Source of the DNA: Cellulomonas sp. Y8
GTDB taxonomy: Bacteria > Actinomycetota > Actinomycetes > Actinomycetales > Cellulomonadaceae
Assembly: GCF_008033115.1 (NCBI RefSeq)
Contig: NZ_CP041203.1
Span: 1,240,001 to 1,304,000, forward strand
Length of the DNA: 64,000 bases
Reading direction: 5' to 3'
Shown: piece by piece, positions 10,278 to 17,238 of the stretch
Numbering within the stretch: position 1 is the stretch's first letter
How the letters are laid out: each line of letters opens with the position of its first letter
Made by a program: the position numbers and the translations under genes
The notes under the pieces: generated by a model
The model's database searches: none
Seen by the model: the letters and a program-made list of their open reading frames with translations, nothing else
Told to the model about the DNA's origin: nothing

Positions 10278-12443
10278 GTGAACGCGAAGGCTCCTGTGGC
10301 CCAGCAGGTCGGTTGGACCGAGCTCGACGTCAAGGCTGTCGACACGGTGCGTGTCCTGGCCGCGGACGCGGTGGAGAAGGTCGGCAACGGCCACCCCGGC
10401 ACGGCGATCAGCCTGGCCCCGGCCGCGTACCTGCTCTACCAGAACGTGCTGCGGCACGACCCGGCGGACCCGCACTGGCTGGGCCGCGACCGGTTCATCC
10501 TGTCGGCGGGCCACTCCTCGCTGACGCAGTACATCCAGCTCTACCTGGCCGGCTTCGGCCTGGAGCTCGAGGACATCGAGGCGCTGCGCACCTGGGGCTC
10601 CAAGACCCCCGGCCACCCCGAGTACAAGCACACCGACGGCGTCGAGATCACCACCGGCCCGCTCGGCCAGGGCATCTCCTCCGCGGTGGGCTTCGCGATG
10701 GCGGCCCGCCGCGAGCGCGGCCTGCTCGACCCCGAGGCCGCCCCGGGCACCAGCCCGTTCGACCACTTCGTCTACACGATCTGCTCGGACGGCGACCTGC
10801 AGGAGGGCGTGTCCTCCGAGGCCTCGTCCATCGCCGGCACGCAGAAGCTCGGCAACCTCATCGCGATCTGGGACGACAACCACATCTCGATCGAGGGCGA
10901 CACCGAGATCGCGTTCACCGAGGACGTCGTCAAGCGCTACGAGGCCTACGGCTGGCACGTCCAGTTCGTCGACTGGACCGAGGGCGGCGAATACACGGAG
11001 AACGTGGACGCGCTGCACGCCGCGATCGAGGCCGCCAAGGCCGTCACCGACCGCCCGTCGTTCATCGGCCTGCGGACGATCATCGCCTGGCCGTCGCCGA
11101 CCAAGCAGAACACCCACGGCTCGCACGGCTCCAAGCTGGGCACCGACGAGGTGAAGGGCCTCAAGGAGGTCCTCGGCTTCGACCCCGAGAAGTCCTTCGA
11201 CGTGGCGCCCGAGGTCATCGCGCACACCCGCAAGGCCCTCGAGCGCGGCGCCGCCGCCAAGGCCGAGTGGAGCAAGGGCTTCGACGCCTGGCGCGAGGCC
11301 AACCCGGAGCGCGCCGAGCTGCTCGAGCGCCTGCGCGCCGGCAAGCTGCCGGCCGGCTGGGCCGACGCGCTGCCGACGTTCCCCGCCGGCAAGGCCGTCG
11401 CGACCCGCGCCGCCTCCGGCGAGGTGCTCTCCGCCCTCGCGCCGGTGCTGCCCGAGCTCTGGGGCGGCTCCGCCGACCTCGCCGGCTCGAACAACACCAC
11501 CATGAAGGGCGAGCCGTCCTTCATCCCGGCCGAGCGCTCCACGCACGAGTTCGCGGGTGACCAGTACGGCCGCACGCTGCACTTCGGCATCCGCGAGCAC
11601 GGCATGGGCGCGATCCTCTCGGGCATCGCCCTGCACGGCCTGACCCGGCCGTACGGCGGGACGTTCTTCACGTTCTCCGACTACATGCGCGGCTCGGTCC
11701 GCCTGGCCTCGCTCATGGGCGTGCCGGCGATCTACGTGTGGACGCACGACTCGATCGGCCTCGGCGAGGACGGCCCGACCCACCAGCCGGTCGAGCACCT
11801 CACCGCCGTCCGGGCCATCCCGGGCCTCGCGGTGGTCCGCCCCGCCGACGCCAACGAGACGGCGCAGGCGTGGAAGGCGATCCTCGAGCGCACCGACGGC
11901 CCCGCCGCGCTCATCCTCACCCGGCAGAACGTCCCGACGTTCCCCCGCGGCGAGGAGGGCTTCGCGTCCGCCGAGGGCGTCGCCCGCGGCGCGTACGTGC
12001 TGCTCGAGGCGTCCACCGGCACGCCGGAGGTCGTCCTCATCGGCACCGGCTCCGAGGTGCAGCTGGCCGTCGCGGCCCGCGAGACCCTCGAGGCCGCCGG
12101 CGTCCCGACCCGCGTGGTCTCGGCGCCGTCGCTGGAGTGGTTCGCCGAGCAGGACGAGGCCTACCGCGAGTCGGTCCTGCCGTCCTCGGTGAAGGCCCGC
12201 GTCTCCGTCGAGGCCGGCATCGCGCTGTCCTGGTGGAAGATCCTCGGCGACGCCGGCCGCGCCGTGTCGCTCGAGCACTACGGCGCCTCGGCCGCGTACG
12301 AGACGCTCTACGAGGAGTTCGGCATCACGGCGGACGCCGTGGTCGCGGCGGCGCACGAGTCGATCGCGGCGGCCCGCGGCGGCAGCGCCCCGGCGACGGA
12401 CGCGAGCGCGCCGACGGAGAGCGGCACGGGCGACCAGCTCTGA
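10278..12443 (+). CDS. tkt: transketolase
   Basis: A 721-residue thiamine-diphosphate enzyme of the non-oxidative pentose phosphate pathway, moving two-carbon ketol units between sugar phosphates. Visible family marks are NGHPGTAISLAP near the N-terminus, the ThDP motif GDGDLQEGVSSEASS with the following IWDDNHISIEG, and the pyrimidine-binding domain containing FGIREHGMGAILSGIALHG and HDSIGLGEDGPTHQPVEHL. The GTG at 10278 follows GAGGTGCG and matches the usual N-terminus. It is alone in its transcription unit here: no transaldolase or glucose-6-phosphate dehydrogenase follows, and a perfect terminator hairpin closes the gene. Confidence 0.96.
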   Translation: MNAKAPVAQQVGWTELDVKAVDTVRVLAADAVEKVGNGHPGTAISLAPAAYLLYQNVLRHDPADPHWLGRDRFILSAGHSSLTQYIQLYLAGFGLELEDIEALRTWGSKTPGHPEYKHTDGVEITTGPLGQGISSAVGFAMAARRERGLLDPEAAPGTSPFDHFVYTICSDGDLQEGVSSEASSIAGTQKLGNLIAIWDDNHISIEGDTEIAFTEDVVKRYEAYGWHVQFVDWTEGGEYTENVDALHAAIEAAKAVTDRPSFIGLRTIIAWPSPTKQNTHGSHGSKLGTDEVKGLKEVLGFDPEKSFDVAPEVIAHTRKALERGAAAKAEWSKGFDAWREANPERAELLERLRAGKLPAGWADALPTFPAGKAVATRAASGEVLSALAPVLPELWGGSADLAGSNNTTMKGEPSFIPAERSTHEFAGDQYGRTLHFGIREHGMGAILSGIALHGLTRPYGGTFFTFSDYMRGSVRLASLMGVPAIYVWTHDSIGLGEDGPTHQPVEHLTAVRAIPGLAVVRPADANETAQAWKAILERTDGPAALILTRQNVPTFPRGEEGFASAEGVARGAYVLLEASTGTPEVVLIGTGSEVQLAVAARETLEAAGVPTRVVSAPSLEWFAEQDEAYRESVLPSSVKARVSVEAGIALSWWKILGDAGRAVSLEHYGASAAYETLYEEFGITADAVVAAAHESIAAARGGSAPATDASAPTESGTGDQL

Positions 12444-12456
12444 GCTCGCGCTCACG

Positions 12457-12503
12457 CGCAGAACGGCCGGGCACCCCTGCGGGGGGTGCCCGGCCGTTCT
12501 GCG
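12457..12503 (+). terminator. strong terminator hairpin after tkt
   Basis: A perfect 21-bp inverted repeat (12457-12477 and 12483-12503) around a 5-nt loop TGCGG starts 14 bp after the tkt stop codon. It is one of the strongest hairpins in the window. Confidence 0.85.
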
Positions 12504-12533
12504 TCCCCCGGCCCCTTCCCTCGGGCCAGCACC

Positions 12534-12599
12534 CGCCGAGATGGCAACTCTCGGCTGCACCGCGGCGCCCGGACACAGTCGAGAGTTGCCATCTCGGCG
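12534..12599. repeat. 20-bp perfect inverted repeat, REP-like
   Basis: CGCCGAGATGGCAACTCTCG at 12534-12553 is repeated in exact inverted form at 12580-12599, with a 26-bp spacer. It lies after the tkt terminator and before nrdI, so it is not needed for termination. The pattern resembles dispersed palindromic intergenic elements. I saw no second copy in this window. Confidence 0.55.
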
Positions 12600-12681
12600 C
12601 AGGCAACGCGGGCGGCGCACGAGGGGAGCGCGGGACGTTGGTCCCCGGCGCCGCGGGCGCCGTGCGGGGAGGGTCGGAGGC

Positions 12682-13122
12682 GTGAGCGTGCGGCAGACCC
12701 CGGTGTACTACTACTCCTCGAGCTCCGGGCTCGTGCGGTCGTTCGCGCTGCGGCTCGACCGGCCCGTGCTCGACCTGTCCCGGCGCGACGTCCGGCTCAG
12801 CGAGGCCGACGGGCCGTGGGTGCTGCTCACGCCGTCGTACAAGACGGGCAACGAGGCCAACGACACCATCCCCGAGGCGGTCCGCCGGTTCCTGCGCTCC
12901 GCGGTGAACCGCCGCCGCATGGTCGGCGTGATCGGCAGCGGGAACCGGAACTTCGGCCGGTACTACCAGCACGCGGCTCGGGACGTCGCGGCCCGGTCCG
13001 GCCGGCCGGTGCTGTTCGAGTTCGAGATCGCGGGCACGCCCTGGGACGTCGAGGAGTGCCGGCGGATCCTCGAGGACCTGGACGCCGCGCTCGCCGCGGG
13101 CGGGGACGCGCCGGCCGCCTGA
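12682..13122 (+). CDS. nrdI: NrdI-like flavodoxin (class Ib ribonucleotide reductase assembly)
   Basis: A 146-residue flavodoxin-fold protein matching NrdI, which with FMN supplies the oxidant that builds the dimanganese-tyrosyl cofactor of class Ib ribonucleotide reductase. The N-terminal FMN loop YYYSSSSGLVRSF, the central VLLTPSYKTG, and the hallmark GVIGSGNRNFGRYY are all present. The GTG at 12682 was chosen because GGGTCGGAGG precedes it and the flavodoxin strand begins there; a longer reading would start inside the inverted repeat upstream. No nrdH, nrdE or nrdF lies next to it, which is unusual because these genes normally form one operon. Confidence 0.82.
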   Translation: MSVRQTPVYYYSSSSGLVRSFALRLDRPVLDLSRRDVRLSEADGPWVLLTPSYKTGNEANDTIPEAVRRFLRSAVNRRRMVGVIGSGNRNFGRYYQHAARDVAARSGRPVLFEFEIAGTPWDVEECRRILEDLDAALAAGGDAPAA

Positions 13123-13179
13123 CACCGCGGGGCACGGGCTCATCTCGCCCGGGTGGGTGCGCCCGTCGGCGGTCGGCCC

Positions 13180-13185
13180 TAGCGT
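13180..13185 (+). promoter_or_regulatory. -10 element, leaderless-type start of the polymerase-domain gene
   Basis: TAGCGT ends 7 bp before the ATG at 13193, without an intervening Shine-Dalgarno. Confidence 0.45.
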
Positions 13186-13192
13186 GACCTCC

Positions 13193-14302
13193 ATGAGCCC
13201 GTCGAAGGTGCCCGCCGAGGAGATCGAGGTGCGCGGCCGCACCGTGCGGGTCTCCAACCCCGACAAGGTCTACTTCCCCGACCGCGGCCTGACCAAGATC
13301 GACGTCGTCCGGTACTTCGTGAGCGTCGGCGACGGCATCCTCGGCGCGCTCCGCGACCGGCCGACGACGCTGGAGCGCTGGCCGCGCGGCTGGTTCGAGG
13401 GCGCGAAGCTGTCGACCCGGATGGACAACAAGGGCGACGCGTTCTTCCAGAAGCGGGTCCCGCAGGGCGCGCCGGACTACGTCGAGTCGACGACGATCAC
13501 GTTCCCGTCCGGCCGCACCGCCGACGAGGTGACCCCGACCGAGCTGGCCGTGGTCGCCTGGGCCGCGAACCTCGGCACGCTGACGTTCCACCCGTGGCCG
13601 GTGACCCGCGCCGACGTCGAGGCGCCGGACCAGCTCCGCATCGACCTCGACCCGCAGCCCGGCACGACCTTCGACGACGCCGCGCGGGTCGCCCCCCACG
13701 TGCGAGAGATCCTCGCCGAGCACGGGCTGACCGGGTTCCCCAAGACCTCGGGCGGCCGCGGCCTCCACATCTTCGTGCCGATCGAGCCGCGCTGGTCGTT
13801 CACGCTGTGCCGCCGCGCGACGATCGCGCTGGGCCGGGAGCTCGAGCGCCGGCTGCCCGGCCAGGTCACGACGAAGTGGTGGAAGGAGGAGCGCGGCGAG
13901 ACCATCTTCGTCGACTACAACCAGATGGCCCGCGACCGCACGATCGCCTCCGCCTACTCGGTCCGCCCGAACCGCCGCGCGACCGTCTCCGCGCCGCTGC
14001 GCTGGGAGGAGGTGCCGGACGTGCACCCGGACGACTTCGACGTGACGACGATGCCGGCCCGGTTCGCGGAGGTCGGCGACCTGTTCGCGCCGCTGGTCGC
14101 GCGCACCTCGCCGGCCGAGGGCACCGACGCCGTCGCGCCGGGGTCGCTCGACGGGCTGCTGGAGCTGGCGACGAAGGACGAGCGGGACCACGACCTCGGC
14201 GACCTGCCCTACCCGCCGGAGTACCCGAAGATGCCCGGCGAGCCGAAGCGGGTCCAGCCGAGCAAGGACCGCGACCGTCCGAAGGAGCCGGCGGACGACT
14301 GA
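13193..14302 (+). CDS. LigD-type polymerase-domain (PolDom) protein
   Basis: A 369-residue stand-alone polymerase domain of the LigD/archaeo-eukaryotic primase family, which fills gaps with NTPs or dNTPs in bacterial end joining. Supporting motifs are the N-terminal NPDKVYFPDRGLTKIDVV, the metal-binding acidic motif LRIDLDPQPG, TSGGRGLHIFVPI, and the late IFVDYNQMARDRTIASAYS region. No nuclease or ligase domain is attached, and no ku gene is adjacent. Many actinobacteria carry such separate PolDom proteins beside a full LigD. The C-terminus is charged and probably disordered. The start is backed by a leaderless-type -10 seven bases upstream. Confidence 0.88.
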   Translation: MSPSKVPAEEIEVRGRTVRVSNPDKVYFPDRGLTKIDVVRYFVSVGDGILGALRDRPTTLERWPRGWFEGAKLSTRMDNKGDAFFQKRVPQGAPDYVESTTITFPSGRTADEVTPTELAVVAWAANLGTLTFHPWPVTRADVEAPDQLRIDLDPQPGTTFDDAARVAPHVREILAEHGLTGFPKTSGGRGLHIFVPIEPRWSFTLCRRATIALGRELERRLPGQVTTKWWKEERGETIFVDYNQMARDRTIASAYSVRPNRRATVSAPLRWEEVPDVHPDDFDVTTMPARFAEVGDLFAPLVARTSPAEGTDAVAPGSLDGLLELATKDERDHDLGDLPYPPEYPKMPGEPKRVQPSKDRDRPKEPADD

Positions 14303-14376
14303 GGCGCTGCCCCGGGAACCCGCCGGGCGCGCCGGGCGTTCACCCCCTCCCGGACCGACGACCCCGAGGAGCGCCC

Positions 14377-15093
14377 GTGCCCGTCCCCGTCATCGCCCCC
14401 GACCCCACCTGGCCCACCGTCGCCGCCGCCGACCGCGCGCCCGAGCCGTACGACCCCGGTGCCGCGGCGGCCGCCGAGCTCGACCGGCAGGTCCGCGCGC
14501 AGCTCGACCTCGGCCTGGCCGCGGTGCACGGCCTGTCCCCCGCCGACCTCGTCGCCGCGGTCGCCCCGCTGCGTGCCGCGCTCGCCGCCGGCGCCGCGGC
14601 CGGGCCGTCGTCCGTCGACCCCGACGACCACGTGCCGTTCGTGCTGGTGCTCGACGGCGGCACCGCGCGGGCCAACGCGTCGGTGCCGGCGCTGCGCCGC
14701 GGGACGCGCCCGGGCGTCAGCGTGATCGACGACCACGAGATGGCCGGCTACCGCCCGCTGCCCGACCTCGACGTGCCCGCGGCGCCGTACCTGCTGCTCG
14801 ACGTCGACACGGGGACGGAGTTCTGCGACACCCGGCCGGAGGACGCGCTCGCGACCGTCCGGAGCCGCGGTCGCACGCCGCTGACCGTCGCCGAGGGGAT
14901 CGCGCTGGTCGCGGTGCGGCCGGACATGCTGCGCCCGAACCGGTGCTTCTCGCTGATGGGCTCGCGGGCCGGGAACCAGCGGGTGCCCGCGGTGTGGATC
15001 AGCGAGCGCCGGCCCAAGCTCGGCTGGTGCTGGGACCGGAACCCGCACACCTGGCTCGGCGCGGCGTCGGCGGGCGGCCGGACGGCGGGCTGA
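14377..15093 (+). CDS. DUF5701-like conserved actinobacterial protein
   Basis: A 238-residue protein of unknown function. The C-terminal half carries a pattern I associate with DUF5701: YLLLDVDTGTEFCDTRPEDA, RGRTPLTVAEGIALV, then RCFSLMGSRAGNQRVPAVWI and KLGWCWDRNPHTWLGAASAG. The family name is from memory and was not searched. The N-terminal third is alanine-rich and helical. The GTG at 14377 follows GAGGAG; it is cotranscribed in direction with the polymerase-domain gene and convergent with the rhodanese. No membrane segment or catalytic motif is obvious. Confidence 0.65.
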   Translation: MPVPVIAPDPTWPTVAAADRAPEPYDPGAAAAAELDRQVRAQLDLGLAAVHGLSPADLVAAVAPLRAALAAGAAAGPSSVDPDDHVPFVLVLDGGTARANASVPALRRGTRPGVSVIDDHEMAGYRPLPDLDVPAAPYLLLDVDTGTEFCDTRPEDALATVRSRGRTPLTVAEGIALVAVRPDMLRPNRCFSLMGSRAGNQRVPAVWISERRPKLGWCWDRNPHTWLGAASAGGRTAG

Positions 15094-15106
15094 CGCCGGC
15101 CCGGCG

Positions 15107-15940
15107 TCACTCCCCGACGGCGACCGGGCGGTCCGGGTCGTTCGACCACTGGGACCACGACCCCGGGTACAGCACCGGGGTGCGCCCGGCCAGCACGATC
15201 GCCGCCGCCTGGTGCGCGGCGGTGACGCCGGAGCCGCAGTAGACCGCGACCTCGCCGCCCTCGGCCACCCCGAGGGCGGCGAACCGCGCGGTCAGGTCGT
15301 CGACGGGGCGGAACCGGCCGTCGGCGTCCAGGTTGTCCCCGGTCGGCGCGCTCACCGCGCCGGGGATGTGCCCGGCGCGCGGGTCGACGGGCTCGACCTC
15401 GCCGCGGAACCGCTCGGCGGCGCGGGCGTCGAGCAGCACGCCCTCCTCGGCCCACCGGCCGGCGCCGTCGGCGTCGAGCACGGGGAGCTGGCCGCCGGTC
15501 AGCGTCACGTCGCCGGGCTCCGGCGCGGCCTCGCCCGTGTCGAGCGCCCCGCCGGCCGCGACCCAGGCCGGCAGCCCCCCGTCGAGGATCCGCACGTCCG
15601 CGACGCCCGCCCAGCGGAGCAGCCACCACGCCCGCGCGGCCGACGTGGCACCGGAGTCGTCGTAGACCACGACCGGCTCGCCGGCGCGCAGCCCCCAGCC
15701 GCGCGCCGCCGCCTGCAGGTCCGCGACGTCGGGCAGCGGGTGCCGGCCCTCGGCGGCGCTCGGCGGCGCGGCGAGCTCCGTGTCCAGGTCGACGAACACC
15801 GCGCCCGGCAGGTGGCCGGCCCGGTACGCGTCGACCCCCGGCGGGCCGCCGAGCGCCCAGCGCACGTCGAGCAGCCGCGGCGGGGTGGGCCCGTCGAGCT
15901 CGCGGGCGAGGTCGGCGGCGGACACGAGGACGTCGGTCAT
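15107..15940 (-). CDS. sulfurtransferase, two rhodanese domains
   Basis: A 277-residue tandem rhodanese. The N-terminal domain (LLDVRWALGGPPG, YRAGHLPGAVFVDLDTEL) lacks an active-site cysteine; the C-terminal domain (DARAAERFRGE, RAGHIPGAVSAP) carries the loop VAYCGSGVTA-like CGSGVTA, the form seen in 3-mercaptopyruvate sulfurtransferases, while thiosulfate enzymes usually have a more basic loop. It should move sulfane sulfur to cyanide, thiols or other acceptors in the cytoplasm. The ATG at 15940 is preferred over a longer reading because a TAGGTT -10 ends 7 bp before it. It is convergent with the DUF5701-like gene. Confidence 0.88.
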   Translation of the reverse strand: MTDVLVSAADLARELDGPTPPRLLDVRWALGGPPGVDAYRAGHLPGAVFVDLDTELAAPPSAAEGRHPLPDVADLQAAARGWGLRAGEPVVVYDDSGATSAARAWWLLRWAGVADVRILDGGLPAWVAAGGALDTGEAAPEPGDVTLTGGQLPVLDADGAGRWAEEGVLLDARAAERFRGEVEPVDPRAGHIPGAVSAPTGDNLDADGRFRPVDDLTARFAALGVAEGGEVAVYCGSGVTAAHQAAAIVLAGRTPVLYPGSWSQWSNDPDRPVAVGE

Positions 15941-15947
15941 GGCGCCC

Positions 15948-15953
15948 AACCTA
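15948..15953 (-). promoter_or_regulatory. -10 element, leaderless-type start of the sulfurtransferase
   Basis: On the minus strand TAGGTT ends 7 bp before the ATG, with no ribosome binding site between. Confidence 0.45.
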
Positions 15954-16140
15954 CGGGCGCGGGCGGTCCGGCGACCAGGGACGGCGCTTCCGGCGGGCGG
16001 GCGGGTGCGGGACGTGTCCGACACCACGCGCGGCGGCCGGAACCCGCGGGATCGCGCGCTCGTTCCCCCCGTGGTGCCCCGTCCCGGACCCCCGGCAGAG
16101 AGGTCCGCTCCGTCGCACCAGGACCTTCGTGGCGCGCGCT

Positions 16141-16166
16141 GGAGCCGGGTGCAGCATGCTGGCTCC
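16141..16166. promoter_or_regulatory. nested palindrome upstream of oleA
   Basis: GGAGCC (16141-16146) is inverted as GGCTCC (16161-16166), and the spacer contains the self-complementary CAGCATGCTG. It sits 50 bp upstream of the oleA start in a 275-bp divergent region and could be an operator. No regulator gene is adjacent, and the rest of the region shows nothing clear. Confidence 0.3.
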
Positions 16167-16215
16167 CTCAGTACGCCGCGAGCCCCGCTCGTCCTGTCGC
16201 CCGTCTGGAGCCCGT

Positions 16216-17238
16216 GTGTCCGGTAACGCCACCACCCGGTTCGGCAACGTCTCGCTGCTCTCCGTCGCGAGCCGGCTGCCCAGCCGCATCACCACGTCCG
16301 CCGAGATCTCCGAGCGGCTCGGGTCGGCGCTGCGCCGGCTGCGGCTGCCGCGGACGGTCCTGGAGCGCGTCGCGGGGGTGGAGGAGCGTCGCAACTGGGG
16401 GCCGGGCGAGGACGCCGACACCGCGACGATCGCCGCGGGCGCCGAGGCGCTCCGCGAGGCAGGCGTGAACCCCGGCGACGTCGGGCTGCTGATCAACACC
16501 TCGGTGACCCGCAAGCACCTGGAGCCGTCCGTCGCGGTGCGGCTGCACCACGGGCTCGGGCTCGGCAGCCACGCGGTGAACTTCGACGTGGCGAACGCCT
16601 GCCTCGGGTTCATCAACGGCATGAGCCTGGCGGCCACGATGATCGAGTCCGGCCAGGTGCGGTACGCGGTCGTGGTGAACGGCGAGGACGCCGACGACAT
16701 CCAGCGCACCACCGTCGAGCGGCTGCTCCGGCCGGAGGTCGGCCGCGAGGAGTTCATGGAGGAGTTCGCGACGCTGACGCTCGGCTCGGGCTCGGCGGCG
16801 GCCGTCCTCGGCCGGACGGACGAGAACCCCGGCGGGCACCGGGTCCTCGGCGGGGTGACCCGCGCGGCCACCCGGTTCCACGACCTGTGCGTGGGCAGCG
16901 CCGACGCGATGCTCACCGACGCCCGGGCGCTGCTCGAGGGCGGGCTGGAGCTCGTGGTCGACGCCTGGCACGAGGCGCAGCGGGACTGGGACTGGTCGTC
17001 GATGGACCGGTACGTCACGCACCAGGTGTCCCGGGTGCACACCGACGCCATCGTCAAGGCGGTCGGCCTGAACCGGAAGCGCGTCCCCACGACCTTCCCG
17101 CACCTCGGCAACGTCGGCCCCGCGTCGATCCCGATCACGCTGGTCGAGGAGCAGCACTCCCTGCGGTCGGGCGACCGGGTCCTGCTCATGGGCGTCGGCT
17201 CGGGCATCAACACCGCGATGATGGAGCTCGCCTGGTGA
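16216..17238 (+). CDS. oleA: OleA, acyl-CoA head-to-head condensing thiolase
   Basis: A 340-residue thiolase-fold enzyme. It resembles FabH but in this context is OleA, which condenses two long-chain acyl-CoAs head to head to a beta-keto acid, the first step of long-chain olefin synthesis. Catalytic residues are visible: Cys129 in FDVANACLGFINGMSL, His269 in YVTHQVSRVH and Asn299 in HLGNVGPASIP. The GTG at 16216 follows CTGGAG and begins the conserved N-terminus GNATTRFGNVSLLSVAS. It overlaps the next gene by 4 bp (GTGA), heading an oleA-oleBC-oleD operon. A generic ketoacyl-ACP synthase III label would fit sequence alone; the neighbours make OleA the better call. Confidence 0.92.
   Translation: MSGNATTRFGNVSLLSVASRLPSRITTSAEISERLGSALRRLRLPRTVLERVAGVEERRNWGPGEDADTATIAAGAEALREAGVNPGDVGLLINTSVTRKHLEPSVAVRLHHGLGLGSHAVNFDVANACLGFINGMSLAATMIESGQVRYAVVVNGEDADDIQRTTVERLLRPEVGREEFMEEFATLTLGSGSAAAVLGRTDENPGGHRVLGGVTRAATRFHDLCVGSADAMLTDARALLEGGLELVVDAWHEAQRDWDWSSMDRYVTHQVSRVHTDAIVKAVGLNRKRVPTTFPHLGNVGPASIPITLVEEQHSLRSGDRVLLMGVGSGINTAMMELAW

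Noticed and set aside
12541..12681. N-terminal extension of NrdI from the ATG at 12541
   Set aside because: It lies inside the inverted repeat and encodes Arg-rich sequence absent from the family; GTG 12682 has a proper ribosome site.
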